Counted from the first letter of the stretch, positions 13,501-24,229 are shown. The stretch: DNA of 64,000 bases from Cornus controversa (GCA_026545225.1 CM048849.1:47464336-47528335); one strand, 5' to 3'. A program made the numbers and translations. Notes: generated from the letters alone by a model not told the origin.

Positions 13501-16500
13501 GATGTCTTAGATTGGAGTTAAATTTTATTTTTTATATAAAGATTATCTCCAGAAGCTGTTATTTCAATTTTTTAAATCGTCTCTTCGACTTAAACTAGGT
13601 TTTGAGATCCATATAGAGTAAACTCTATTACAGATCAAATGACAGGTACACCTGTAAATCTAGGAAGGTTTGGAAACTGTTTGGAGGCCCAGGACCTTCA
13701 AATTGCAGAAAGGACGTCAATAGGTTGTTTGCCTTTAATCTGGTGGAGAAATATGGTATTTACAAAAGTCTAGGGCCAATTGCAATTCAGAATAATTAGT
13801 CAATAAAAAAAATGACAACAAAAAACGGAGCCCTCTAGAATTCTTTTAATAATTGTTGCAATCGGACAGTCCTGAAAGCTCCTTTGACGATCCAACGGTA
13901 AAATCTATTAGATATTAGATTGTTATTTTCATTGTATTTTTAGCTATGAGGGTAGAATAGTCTTTTCACACTTTCTTGTTTGGCTATATAAACCCCTTTA
14001 TGTGTATTCTCTTATTATCTTTACTAATAGAAACCCTAGCCCCCTTTTTCTCTTCTTCTCTCTCTTTGCAATTCTCACATGGTATCAGAGCAATATTCCT
14101 GATCCTGATGAGTTCTTTAATTGGTAATAACATGGAAGAACTGCACATCTCGTCTATGTGGTCCGTAGATCCAACTTTGCAGTGAGTTGGCTGGGGTTTG
14201 CAAGGGGCAGCGCGCCCCTGCCAGGGTTTGGGGCGGAGCCCCAAAATTTTTTTATTTTTGGCGTTTTGGCATCGATCTGGTTACGGTATTACTTTCGTCT
14301 GGCATCAAACTGGTTTGCTTCTTTGGCATTTCTTCTCGTTTTGTTTTGATCGACATCTTGTCTTGGATTTTTATTTTTGTTTTTTTTTTACAAATCTATT
14401 GGTGTTCGTTTATCTGTTATTTTTTCTCAATGGCTGGTGAAAGAGATGATTCTCTACAATCAATTAGAGTAAGATTGAGTGGCAACAATTACTCGTATTG
14501 GAGTTATGTAATAAGGAATTTTTTGACAGGGAAAAAAATGTGAGGTTATGTCAGCGATGTGGTGAGCAAACCCGCAGATACTAAAGATGAAAAAATGCAG
14601 ATTTGTTGGATAGTTAGGAAGCAAACAACTCGAAAATTATTAATTGGATTAATAATTCTGTTGAGCACTCCATTGGTACGCAACTGGCAAAATATGAAAC
14701 AGCAAAACAGGTCTGGGATTACTTGACAAGAATGTACACACAATCCAACTTTGCCAAACAGTATCAGTTGGAAGCCAATATCCGAGTAGTGCAGCAAAAG
14801 GATATGAGTATTGAGGACTTTTACTCCACCATGTCTGATCTTTGGCACCAACTGGCTCTCACGAAGTCAGCGTCCCTCCAGTGCCATGTTGATTACCTTG
14901 CTCGTAGAGAGGAACAACGTCTAGTTCAGTTTTTGATGGCCCTACGTGATAATTTTGAGGGACTTCGGGGAAATATTCTGCATCGTAATCCCCACCCCCG
15001 TGTTAATGCAGTTGTAAGTGAACTTTTGGCTGAAGAGACACGACTCAAGTCTCCGACAGGAAAGGGCCCTCTCCCAATGCCTAGTCAATCTGTTTTGGCT
15101 GTCCCTACTAAGCCATCTTTGAGCAATCAAACAAGGCTCTCTTCGAAGGTTGGTTTCAATGAATGTAGTTTTTGTAAGCAGAAAGGTCATTGGAAGAACC
15201 AATGTCTTAAATTGTTTAATAAAGCACAACTACCACAGCAGCAATGGCGGCAACCCCCACCTCAACCGCAGTGGCGTTCAGGAGGGCAATCCCAACAGCA
15301 AGTTTATAAGCCTCCACAGCCAACCACTACAGCACAGCTTCAGCAGTTCCTTGCCACACAGCCATAGCCTAAGAAGCACGGAAACGGATACGGGACACGG
15401 ATACGACAGGACACGGACATGGCGACACGGCAAATCCTAAAAAATTAGGACACGGACACAGCGGGGACACGACAAATAATAAATATTTATTTTTATATAA
15501 TATTTGATATCGTACTTTAAATAATTAAGAGTAATATTATTTTTCATCAACCTAACAAAGAAAAAATTCACAAATCATAAATCACAAGTACACAATTGAA
15601 TCTACTCCACAATAACAATAATTATAAGAGAACGTTGTCACAAAGTCATAAAACCAAATCTAAATGAGACATTAGAATAAAAACTAGTCTTATCATTTAA
15701 ACATCATCATTCTAGCTTACTCCAATACAAATGCATCATGAGAAAGTCACATATAAAAGATAGCAGTTGTGCAGTAAGAGAAAGATGAGTAAAAAAGAAC
15801 AAAGATGAAGAGATGAGATAGGCTATAGTTGAATTGTTAAAACAACATTTCTAGACTTGTGCTTTGCTAGGACAAAAGAAAGAAAGAGACTAAAAAAAGG
15901 GAAAAAAGCAAAAACAATTAGGGTTTTGTTAGGAAAATAATTAGGGATTAATTTAAAATATAGTAAGAATCCACGGAAGAGAGAAGATTCATGAAAACAA
16001 GATGATAAAGAGAGAAAAAAAATTGGCGTGTCCAACATGTGTCCGCGCCGTGTTTGTGCCATGTCTGAAAATTCAAGTCGTGTCGGACGCGTGTCCACGT
16101 CGTGTCCGAAAATTCAAAAAAATAAAAAAAATCAAACACATTTTTTGGCGTGTCCGACGAGTATCTGTGTCCGACACGGATTCTTTGCCTTCTTAGGTGT
16201 GTCCATGCTTCCTAGGCCACAGCCATATGCCATGTCCGCTCCATCTTCAATAGGTCTGTCATCTCCTAACCCTTCCGGTATGACTCCTTTGTGGGTTTTA
16301 GACTCTGGCGCCTCTCATCACATGTCACCTGATTCATCATCATTTATATCTATATGTCACTCTACTTCACCTACGTCTGTCATGACTGTCGATGGCACTC
16401 CCATGCCCTTGGCAGGAGTTGGTTCTATTCGTACACCTCATTTATCACTTTCTAATGTCTATTGCATTCCTAACCTTACAATGAATCTCATTTCAGTGGG

Positions 16501-19500
16501 TCAATTATGTGATTCTGGTTATTCTGTTCACTTTTCTTCCACTTCTTATCATGTGCGGGATCCTCAATCCCAGAAGCTGATCGGGACAGGCCGTAGGCAA
16601 GGGAGCTTATATGTTTTGGACGAGCTGCGAGTTCCAGATGTAGCTGCTTCGTGTGTTAATTTGTCTTCCTTTCGTTTAGATTCCTCTTCTTCTAGTTTTT
16701 ACTTGTGGCATTCTAGACTTAGGCATGTTTCGGCCCCTCGTTTAAATTATTTGGTTTCTAGAGGATCTTTGGGTACATTGCAATCTCATGATATTTCTGA
16801 TTGTAGTGGTTGTAAACTGGCTAAATTCTCTGCCCTACCTTTTAATCGAAGTATTTCTTATTCTGTTGCACCATTTGATTTGATTCATTCTGATGTGTGG
16901 GACCCTGCCCCTGTCGCAACAAAAGGGGGGTCGAGATATTATGTTTCTTTCATTAATGATTACACTCGATATTGTTGGGTTTGTCTAATGAAACATCGTT
17001 CTGAATTCATAAACATTTATACTGTTTTCCGGTCACTTGTTAGAACTCAATATTCTGCAGTTATCAAGTGTTTTCGTTGTGATTTGAGTGGGGAGTATAC
17101 TTCTACAGCCTTTTCAGAGTTGCTTCACTTTGATGGTACTGTACACCAAACCTCTTGTACTGACACTCCTCAACAGAATGGAGTTGCCGAAAGGAAGCAT
17201 CGACACATTGTTGAGACAGCTCATTCTCTTCTCTTGTCCGCTAGTGTCCCTAACGAATTTTGGGGAAAAGCTGTTCTCACAGTTCTTCACTTGATCAATA
17301 AAATTTCCACATCTCACACTTCAGGTCTCTCCCCCTATGAAAAGTTGTAAGGTCATGCTCCCGACTACTCATTTTTATGAGTTTTTGGTTGCACATGTTT
17401 TGTTCTTCGTCCCAATGTTGAGCGTAATAAGTTATCGTCACGCTCTACCATTTGTCTTTCTTTGTTATGGTGAAGGTCAAAAAGGTTATCGTTGTTTTGA
17501 TCCTGTTGCAAATAAATTATGTTTCCCGTCATGTTTTATTCCTTGAGCATATTCCTTTATTTTCTGTTCCTGCCAGCTCTCATAACATGACCAAGTCAAC
17601 CCTTATCCGCATTGACCCTTTCTCTATTGATGCAAGTGAAATTCTCCCATCTATTGTTTCATCATCTACAGACAATGCACCACCTCCTACCACCCATTCT
17701 CCTCTTCTTGTTCAGCCTTTTCCTTGTCACTTCTCTCGCAGGACTCGAGCAACTACTGCTGGTGTAACCCGTGATGTTTCTGATGCTCCATTCTCTTCAG
17801 ATGATGATGCTCCATCCCCTCCTACGACCACCCAAGTTCCTCCTGTGATTATGGATCCTCTTCCTTCTCGCTTCCTCAAGCGTACTCATAAGTCCACTCA
17901 GTTACCAGATTTTGCTTATTCTTGTTATTATAGCTCATTTACTTCCTTCTTAGCATCTATTCACACTCTTTGTGAGCCTACCTCCTATACAGAGGCAGTT
18001 CTTGATCCCCTTTGGTAGCAGGCTATGATTGAGGAACTTTCTGCTTTGCATCGAATGGATACTTGGGATTTGGTGTCGCTCCCGCCTGGTAAGAGCACAA
18101 TTGGTTCTCATTGAGTTTATAAAATTAAAACTAAATCAGATGGCTCCGTTGAGCGGTATAAAGCCAGGTTGGTTGCCAAGGGTTTTGCTTAGCAATATGA
18201 TTTGGATTATAAGGAGACTTTTGCTCCAGTTGCCAAGATGACCACTGTCCGTACTCTCATTGCAGTGGCCTCTGTCTTTCAGTGGCATATTTCTCAGATG
18301 GATGTTAAAAATGCTTTTCTGAATGGAGATCTTCAAGAGGAAGTTTACATGGTACCTCGTCCTGGTGTCTCTCATAATCCTGGAGAAGTTTACAAGCTTA
18401 AGAAGGCCTTATATGGTCTCAAACAGGCCCCTCGAGCCTAGTTTAAGAAGTTCTCTATAGTAGTTACTTCCTCTGGTTTTTGCTTTAGTGCTCATGATTC
18501 GGCTCTATTTATTAAGTTTTCTTCTGTTGGCCGTATTCTTCTTTCACTCTATGTAGATGACATGATTATTACAGGTGGTGATGTTGATGAAATTGCAACA
18601 TTAAAGACTAAATTAGCTAATCAGTTTGACATGAAAGATTTGGGCCCTCTACAGTACTTCTTGGGTATTGAGGTAGCCTTTTCACCTAAGGGTTATCTTC
18701 TTTCTCAGTCTAAGTGCACAGCGGACGTCCTTCAGCGAGCTCGTCTTACGGATACTCGGACTATTCATACTCCTATCAAGCTTAATGCTCGCTATGCTCC
18801 TACAGATGGTATTCCTTTGCCTCATCCCACATTATATCGGACTATTGTTGGTAGCTTAATCTATCTCACTATTACTCGCCCTAACATTGCATATGTTGTC
18901 CACATTGTTAGTCAGTTCATTGCCTCCTCCTCTACAGTTCATTGGGCTGTTGTTCTTCGCATTCTGCGTTATCTTCTGGGTACTCTCTGTCAGAGTCTTT
19001 TATTTCCTTCGACGTCCTCTTTGGAGCTTTGTGCATACTCTGATGCTGATTGGGCTCGTGATCCGACTGATCGTAAGTCTACTACAGGTTTTTGCATCTT
19101 CTTCGGAGACTCTCTCATTTCTTGGAAGAGCAAGAAGCAGACAATAATCTCTCGATCTTCCAAAGAGGCTGAGTACCGTGCTATGGCATCTACTACAAAT
19201 GAGGTTGTGTGGTTGCGTTGGTTATTAGCAAATATGGGTGTCACTCTTTCTACTCCCACCCCTCCTTACTGCGATAATAAGAGTGCTATTCAGATTACTC
19301 ACAATTCAGTCTTCCATGAGCGGATCAAGCACATTGAGATCGATTGTCATACCACTCGGCATTATCTCCAACGTGGGACGATTAATTTGCCTTTTGTCTC
19401 ATCTTCCATGCAAATTGCAAATTTCTTTACGAAGTCTCAAACCGTTTAGCGGTTTCGTTTTTTTATTAGCAAACTCTCGATACTTCTTGTTGCCACATCG

Positions 19501-22500
19501 TGAGTTTGAGGGGGAATATTAGATATTAGATTGTTATTTTCATTGTATTTTTAGTTATGAGGGTAGAATAGTCTTTTCACACTTTCTTTCTTGGTTATAT
19601 AAACCCCTTTATGTGTATTCTCTTATTATCTTTACAAATAGAAACCCTAGCCCCCTTTTTCTCTTCTTCTTCTCTCTCTTTGCAATTCTTACAAAATCAA
19701 CCCGATTGAAGTGCGATTTCGAGAGATTTTGGGTAAAATGGCCCAAATTTCATCATAGAATCATAAATTTTATGTTTATATGATGGCAAGATGAAGATAT
19801 GAAAGTTAGGGAATATGTGCTCACGGTGGGACAGCTTCGGTGGCCCGAATGCAATGAAGTAACCCGATCAAGAGGGGAATATTACCCTTCTTTAATCAGA
19901 GGATGCCCAACTTTAATGTCCACAAGTAAGTGAATATTGCCACATCAAGAGAAGAGCATTTCTTTTTTTTGATAGGTACAATTTCATTGAAGAGCGCTCA
20001 AACGGGGGGCAACCCAGAAGGAGCATTTTGACCGAACAGTTTTGTGTTTTCACTCTCCCTCTCTCCATATTATATAGATTTGGAGAACATTTTTTAGTGC
20101 TATTATAGCTCTTTGACCCACAAAAAGATTACCTCTTTAACAAGTTTTTAAACTTTATTCGAAATGCCTCTCAGTCTCTCTAATCTTTTTTAGACCCTCT
20201 AATCTTTTTTAGACATGCTTCTGTTGTAGTAACCCTTGTGGACGGGTGTGAGTGGGCGGGTGCGAAGACAGACATTAGGCTGAGCTACCACACTGACAGG
20301 GTACAGGGTGCTCAATCCCACATTGCCTGGGTATGGAAAAAGGGATGTGCTTATATATAGTATGTTCTCTTCAAATGGTATGAGGCCTTTTGAAGTAAAA
20401 CCCAAAAGCAAAACCGTGCGGGCTCAGGCCCAAAGCGGACAATATCATACCATGTGTTGGAGCGGGGTATTACAGTTGGTATCAGACCCTGAACCCAGCC
20501 GGAAGTGTGCCGACGAGGACGTCGGGCCTCGTAGGGGGGTGGATTGTAGTAACCGTTGTGGACGGGTGTGAGTGGGCGGGTGCGAAGACAGACATTTGGC
20601 TGAGCTACCACACTGACAGGGTACAGGTTGCTCAATCCCACATCGCCTGGGTGTGAAAAAGGGGATGTGCTTATATGTAGTATGTTCTCTTCAAATGGTA
20701 TGAGGCATTTTGGGATAAAACCCAAGAGCAAAATCGTGCGGGCTCAGGCCCAAAGTGGACAATATCATACCATGTGTTGGAACGGGGTATTACATCTGTA
20801 CAAAGCATTTGTACTGTACACAAATATAAACATGTCAACCAACACAAAACTTTTGTTAAAACCAGTGTCAGCTGGAGCCTTAGGCGGTCACCTAAGGCCC
20901 CAGCCAATAGCATTCTTTTACACGTATTAATAGTGTGCTCCATGGTTTACAATTTAATTCATCCTATTTAACTGATAGTTAACAATGGAGAATGAAAAAT
21001 CCTTTCATTTACTCCTTTTTCTATTAAAACTCCTATTTTCTCTCTTCTATCTTTCTTTTTTTCCTGATCTCTCCTTTTTTGTTTTCACATTTTTTCCATC
21101 ATTACAGTCTCTCCATTAACTATTTTTCTCTCTCCCTCACTCCATCTCCTATTTTTTCTATTCTCTCATATCTCTTAGTATTTCTGGACTCTTCTATATT
21201 TGTTTCCTTGCAAACTTTCATTTTGTGTGTGCTAAAACTTCAGTGAAAGTTGCAAAATAAGAATAAAAAGGATTGAAATTTGTTGGATAATTGAACTAGA
21301 TCTTTCTAACATCAGGCTCTATTTTTCTTTAACATAATTTATTTTTGTAGTCTTCTTATTACTTTTTATCATAAAAAGTGAATATTTGTCTGTGACCGTT
21401 TTTATTTATTAATTTATTTTTTACAAGAATTCATGAAAAAGTGCCCAAACGGTGAACGTGGCCCAGGACACTGCACAAACAAAAGCTTATATCCTCAAAC
21501 AAAAGCCTATATTCTCAAGCTATCCACAAAAGACAAGAATCTCCATTGATTTCCCCCGAACCCAAAAGAAAAGAGAACTAAGCACAGAAAATCTAAAGAC
21601 TCCCCAAGGAGATTCCACTCCATCAAAGGATCTCCTATTCCTCTCCCTCCACAAGGCCCACCAAAGACAGAGTAACCCATCCTCCACGAGTCTCTGACTT
21701 GGGGCCGAACTGAACAGCCACCCCACACATCAATCAAGCTCAATGCAGAAGCTGACATGACCCGCTGGATCCCAAAAATGGCACACAACAGGTCCCACCC
21801 CTCCCTGCCATGGGGTAGTGCAAGAGGAGATGGTCCACCGTATTTTTATTTATATTATTAAATATTTCTACTAGGGAGCATAAATCAAGATATGAAAAGC
21901 TTAAAGGAGAGAGAGAGAGAGGGATAAACAAATTCAATCTCAAAAAGGAGCGCTTGATAAATTTGTTAGAACTAATAATCAAAACATAACAAATAATTTA
22001 AGTGAAAATTCAACAAATGAACAACCAAGTCATCTAAAAGCAAGAAGGGTGATTTTTAAATAAAAATTATCTACTATTTGATATTAATATATTAAATATT
22101 AAAAGACCAAGTTTAAGATTTTTTGCCTTAGACCTCAAATTATATTAAGTCGGCCCTGGTTAGGACCAATATGAACATAAATCCTAACATATGGTTTGAC
22201 TCAGGTTGTGGCCTAGATAGAGCAAAATGGGAAAATAGGATTCATGTAGCAAACACCAAGTAATTGGAAAAAGACTTTGTTAAGTTGATTTGGGTTGAAC
22301 TTGTGTACAGAGCATTTCTTTCTCTTTCACGCACATACTCATTGTTTAAGTTTTTTCCCAATTTGTAATCTATGTTCCAGAGTTTTTAGTAGATGAATAT
22401 CTTTTCGTTATTTGTTTTCATTTAAAGTGACAAATTTGGATGCTTGAATGATATGAGCTACAATAATCTTATACCAATTATAGTTACTATGTTGATTATA

Positions 22501-23862
22501 CTAGATGATACATTGAACACTGAGTGGAACTTACTGGTGCTAAATGAAGAATTACTATGATAGCGATGAGATTTTGTTAACATATACTTTCAAAGTTTAC
22601 TGTATTTATTAATTTATTTTAAAAGTTAGTGCCTTGCTTTGCTTAGACAAGCACTCACATAGCGCCATGGGGGATACAGCTTACAGGATCTCAGTGCCTT
22701 AAGGGCACCTTTTGTCGGTAATTGCAGTGGCATGTGTCACTTGTACTTTGGCTCTTCCTACCCTTCCTCTCTTTCTACCATAATATTTAAGGCATTTTGC
22801 TGTTAATTGCAGCGGCATATGTCACTTGCACTTTGGCTCTTGCTACCCTTCCTCTCTTTCTACCATAATATTCAATGATTCAAAAAAAAAAAAAAGATGC
22901 TAAGGCATGAATATGACTACATTATTCGAAGATTACTTTGGATTATATAATCTCCTTTTTGATGATTTGGATAAGATTCTCCAGGTATTTCCTTTCCTTC
23001 CTACTGTCCGTATCACACATAGCCCAAAAATTAACTGTAATTGATAATACATCTTTTGCACCGTCTTAAATCTTCTAAGAATAAAATTGAAGGGTGGGGG
23101 GGAGTTTATTGACTTGAAAAATAGGCTCCAATCTTTATATGAAACCAACAAGATGAAACAGCAGTACCACACCATCGTAGACCAGCATTAACTAAAAGTT
23201 GCCAACATTCTTAGATTTGATATGCTCATGGTGCAAAAGGAAAGTTGAACAGTTGAATCATACCAGAACCCAAGGTTCCAAGCTTTGAAAATGAACTTCC
23301 GCATGGTCATTCAAAGCATCAAAAGCAACCTTATCAACCTGCAACAATGATATCACCGATAAACAAAAATCTCTCAGAGCCATTTTTATGAACAAGAAGA
23401 AAAACCGTTAATATATAAAATAATTTCAATCCTTACACGTTCTAGTTGTATCTTGCTATGATGTTCTGGAAACTTCTTCGAGAGAAGGATACAAATTTTA
23501 GGATGGTTTGGAAACAAGCCTGCTTTCCAGAATGCCTCCGAAAACACATGACTCACAGGATCAGGATAGTCCAATATCTGATTCAATCTATACATCTTGG
23601 ACATTAGCCCTTCTGCAACTGCAGTAAGCTGGTATACCAACTGCAAGTTCAATCCCTTGTGAGACCCACCAGAACTCTGCACCGCTCCTTCGGAACCCCC
23701 ATTCCTAGATGTCCTCGATGTCCTAGATGCCGTTGTAGAAGTAGTTTCTTGACTCAAATACTCAGTCCACCTTGATGGGCCCTCCCATTCCCTCGATCTT
23801 GCAGCAGTGGGTGACGATGACAACACATCTTGTGTCGGAAAAGGATGCCTAGACTTCGCCAT
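1539..23862 (-). CDS. NAP1: NAP1 / NAPP (GNARLED), SCAR/WAVE complex subunit, 5' part of gene
   Basis: This encodes the plant NCK-associated protein 1 homolog, a large scaffold subunit of the SCAR/WAVE complex that activates ARP2/3 for actin branching; Arabidopsis loss distorts trichomes and pavement cells. Eight coding exons read downward: 23862-23437 (start [12 protein letters not shown]), 23338-23264, 8937-8857, 8566-8486, 8317-8235, 2168-2084, 1948-1823 and 1646-1539. Phases join without conflict into 355 codons. Diagnostic blocks are [62 protein letters not shown] and [11 protein letters not shown], as I remember them from the Arabidopsis protein. The start was chosen as the first ATG matching the family N-terminus. 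The family is about 1,400 residues, so roughly three quarters lies beyond the left edge. Intron 4 uses a GC donor (AAG/GCAAGT at 8485). Introns 2 (14.3 kb) and 5 (6.1 kb) are filled with transposons. Confidence 0.95.
2752..3562. mobile_element. MULE-like MITE with long imperfect terminal inverted repeats
   Basis: The left end (AGGGTAGCAAAAAAAACCCC) and the reverse complement of the right end (AGGGTAAAGTGCAAAACCCC) match imperfectly for about 100 bp. Both arms hold a repeated CCCCTTGAACTA-like phrase. Flanks share AATTAG, a partial target duplication. The middle is AT-rich and non-coding. Long inverted repeats without coding capacity suggest a Mutator-type non-autonomous element; the superfamily is inferred. 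It sits in NAP1 intron 5. Confidence 0.6.
3848..4215 (-). mobile_element. TRIM-like LTR element, minus orientation
   Basis: Repeated terminal blocks run from TGTCATGACCTG to about 4000 and from TGCCACGACCTGG (4089) to about 4215. A tRNA-Met-type primer site, read on the minus strand as TGGTATCAGAGCC, lies at 4074-4086. The left block holds a further short duplication containing GGAGGCATCCACACATATAAG. It has no coding region and is a non-autonomous fossil. It abuts an oppositely oriented copy on its right. Confidence 0.6.
4216..4598 (+). mobile_element. TRIM-like LTR element, plus orientation
   Basis: The left LTR part covers 4216-4348 and a second LTR covers 4447-4598 (TGTGACGTCCC to TCATGACA). 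Between them lie about 98 bp that begin with a diverged primer site (TGATATCAGAGTC). Shared LTR text includes GTTGTTGGCACTTATATGTG and GACGCGTTTTGAAAAC. It belongs to the same family as the neighbour at 3848-4215 and together they form a head-to-head palindrome centred near 4215. It is a non-coding fossil. Confidence 0.6.
4950..7269 (+). mobile_element. Short non-autonomous LTR element with a hAT insertion in its 5' LTR
   Basis: The 5' LTR starts TGTTAGACGGG at 4950 and ends CCGTGACA at 6362; it is split by a hAT element at 4990-6042. A primer site TGGTATCAGAGC follows at 6365-6376. The 3' LTR is 6865-7269 (405 bp) with the same ends. The roughly 500-bp interior has no recognisable gag or pol, so this is a TRIM/LARD-type passenger. 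The flanks GAAAC and AAAAC look like a one-mismatch 5-bp target duplication. LTRs differ by several substitutions and an internal indel, so it is not recent. Confidence 0.8.
4990..6042. mobile_element. Non-autonomous hAT element (Tip100-like ends)
   Basis: The terminal inverted repeats are CAGGGGCGGAGCCAGG on the left and its reverse complement on the right. Both sides carry an exact 8-bp target duplication, AACACAGT (4982-4989 and 6043-6050), which is diagnostic of hAT. The 1053-bp body is AT-rich with G-runs just inside each end and no transposase. The insertion interrupts the 5' LTR of the element at 4950-7269, so it is younger than that LTR. Confidence 0.92.
7270..8230. other. NAP1 intron 5, portion without recognised elements
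   Basis: AT-rich intron sequence between the LTR element and the exon at 8235-8317. No repeats with clear ends, RNA genes or coding blocks were seen. Confidence 0.5.
9795..9890 (+). mobile_element. Possible tRNA-derived SINE head
   Basis: A region resembling the internal RNA polymerase III promoter is present: an A-box-like TTTAGCTCATGTAG at 9801-9814 and a good B box GGTTCAAGTCC at 9844-9854, about 40 bp apart. It cannot be folded into a full tRNA and is followed by unrelated repeat sequence, so a SINE head fits better than a tRNA gene. The 3' end and any target duplication were not identified. Confidence 0.45.
9888..10400. mobile_element. GGGTTGGGC-rich MITE-like repeat, copy 1
   Basis: The left part contains GATGAGCCAACCCAAGCCC and the right part GGGTTGGGCCCACCCACAG, which are imperfect inverted ends. 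The interior shares extended similarity with a second, more decayed copy near 25095-25715, for example ATATCAACAACCCGAACTCA-like text. It is non-coding and lies in NAP1 intron 2. The class is not certain; no clean target duplication was seen. Confidence 0.45.
10984..13900. other. Older LTR-retrotransposon-like sequence, unclassified, carrying the Copia insertion
   Basis: From TGTCACACCCTATTTTTCCC onward the text resembles terminal or leader DNA of plant Ty3/Gypsy elements (for example GGAGTCGCCACCTAACATC at 11111). It appears to resume after the Copia copy at 19694-19900. No gag or pol is legible and I could not find paired LTRs. It is a heavily decayed fossil and the family is a guess. Confidence 0.3.
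12979..13080. repeat. Tandem duplication of about 50 bp
   Basis: Two adjacent units share TCTAAGGTTGAAAATTTGGC (with one or two changes) followed by CGCTATGGAGGTA-like text. The first begins near 12981 and the second near 13030. It lies within the older LTR-like sequence of NAP1 intron 2. Confidence 0.75.
13906..14080 (+). repeat. Copia 5' LTR
   Basis: This 175-bp LTR starts TATTAGATATTAG and ends TTCTCACA. It contains a TATA-like GGCTATATAAACCCC near 13981. It is immediately followed by the TGGTATCAGAGC primer site. Confidence 0.93.
15367..16217. mobile_element. GGACACGG-family repeat, copy 1, nested in the Copia element
   Basis: The ends are GCCTAAGAAGCACGG on the left and, inverted, GCCTAGGAAGCATGG on the right (13 of 15 identical). 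Inside each end are irregular repeats of GGACACGG / CGTGTCCG. The Copia text CACAGCCATA occurs just left (15357-15366) and just right (16218-16227), a likely 10-bp or longer target duplication. The middle is AT-rich and non-coding. Related copies lie at 44147-44942 and about 48040-48200. I cannot assign it to a named superfamily. Confidence 0.7.
19517..19693 (+). repeat. Copia 3' LTR
   Basis: This 177-bp LTR matches the 5' copy except for about six substitutions and a 3-bp length difference in a TTC run. It is preceded by the polypurine tract and followed by the AAATC duplication. Confidence 0.93.
19700..20224. other. Decayed repeat sequence between Copia and TRIM
   Basis: The left part seems to continue the older LTR-like sequence that the Copia copy interrupted. 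Around 19968-20030 there is text like a plant LINE 3' end read on the minus strand (GATAGGTACAATTTCATTG), which recurs in similar form near 21415. No gene is seen. Confidence 0.35.
20225..20794 (+). mobile_element. TRIM element with both LTRs and target duplication
   Basis: The two 250-bp LTRs are 20225-20474 and 20545-20794, each starting TGTAGTAACC and ending GGGGTATTACA. A 70-bp interior starts with primer site TTGGTATCAGA (20476-20486) and ends with a purine tract (GGGGGGTGGAT). An exact 5-bp duplication TCTGT flanks it (20220-20224 and 20795-20799). There is no coding region. This is the classic layout of a terminal-repeat retrotransposon in miniature, and structurally it looks whole. 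LTRs differ at about 15 positions (around 6%). It lies in NAP1 intron 2. Confidence 0.93.
20863..22158. mobile_element. Non-autonomous hAT-like element with a LINE piece inside
   Basis: The left end is CAGTGTCAGCTGGAGCC and the right end, inverted, is CAGGGCCGACTTAAT. Flanking octamers are GTTAAAAC (20855-20862) and GTTAGGAC (22159-22166), matching 6 of 8. The ends resemble those of the hAT element at 40575-41517, including a GGCGGTCRCCTAGG-like block. The interior includes a minus-strand LINE fragment and AT-rich filler. Confidence 0.6.
21415..21860 (-). mobile_element. LINE fragment: reverse-transcriptase C-terminal zinc-binding region (zf-RVT)
   Basis: Read on the minus strand from about 21850, the frames give [13 protein letters not shown], then [20 protein letters not shown], then [13 protein letters not shown] and the alternative-frame match [15 protein letters not shown]. 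This is the order seen in the C-terminal zinc-binding region of plant L1-type LINE reverse transcriptases (HLLLHCP...WLIWRERNRRIF). Frames switch at least twice, so it is a dead 3' fragment. The 3' tail text reaches about 21420. It is nested in the hAT-like element of NAP1 intron 2. Confidence 0.75.
22704..22877. repeat. 87-bp tandem duplication
   Basis: Two units start at 22704 and 22791. Shared text includes GTAATTGCAG/GTTAATTGCAG, TTTGGCTCTT and CCCTTCCTCTCTTTCTACCA. Similarity is over 85% by eye. It lies in NAP1 intron 2, upstream of exon 2 at 23264-23338. Confidence 0.85.
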
Positions 23863-24180
23863 TTTACTTACTAATTCACCTAATATATCTGCAAACAATA
23901 CTAGGGTTCAGAACCATAAATGTATGAAATTAAAATTCTTCAAGCAAAATTCTCTTACTTCACATTTTCTATTCATTCAATCAAGCAAGCAATAAACATA
24001 AACATACATTTCTCAGCACTCAGTCTTTTAGATTCAGAATCACAGAGTTATGCAGATTTTTATGTAAAATATCAGTGTCACACTGTAATGCCAAACCAAT
24101 TTCAGATTACCAGCATGAATTGACTGTAAATGATATACATAATAAAAGCAGATTACCTAATAAATGAACTCGAAATACAT

Positions 24181-24229
<49 letters not shown>

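Larger units (their letters stand above)
13906..19693 (+). mobile_element. Ty1/Copia LTR retrotransposon (Ale/Retrofit-like), broken
   Basis: LTRs are 13906-14080 and 19517-19693, flanked by an exact AAATC target duplication (13901-13905 and 19694-19698). A primer site TGGTATCAGAGC follows the 5' LTR and a purine tract TTTGAGGGGGAA precedes the 3' LTR. Parts in Copia order are gag (about 14430-15370, with a CCHC zinc knuckle near 15165), protease (DSGAS motif near 16300), integrase (about 16700-17340), reverse transcriptase (YVDDM motif near 18550) and RNase H (about 19020-19400). It is broken in roughly ten places and also carries a nested repeat at 15367-16217. LTRs differ by about 3-4% by eye, suggesting an insertion a few million years old at most. 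It lies antisense in NAP1 intron 2. Confidence 0.95.

Noticed and set aside
24179-24229. Repeats considered as a CRISPR-like or regulatory array (also 26060, 40655, 56881, 63918)
   Set aside because: They are simple dinucleotide microsatellites of a kind common in plant nuclear DNA.
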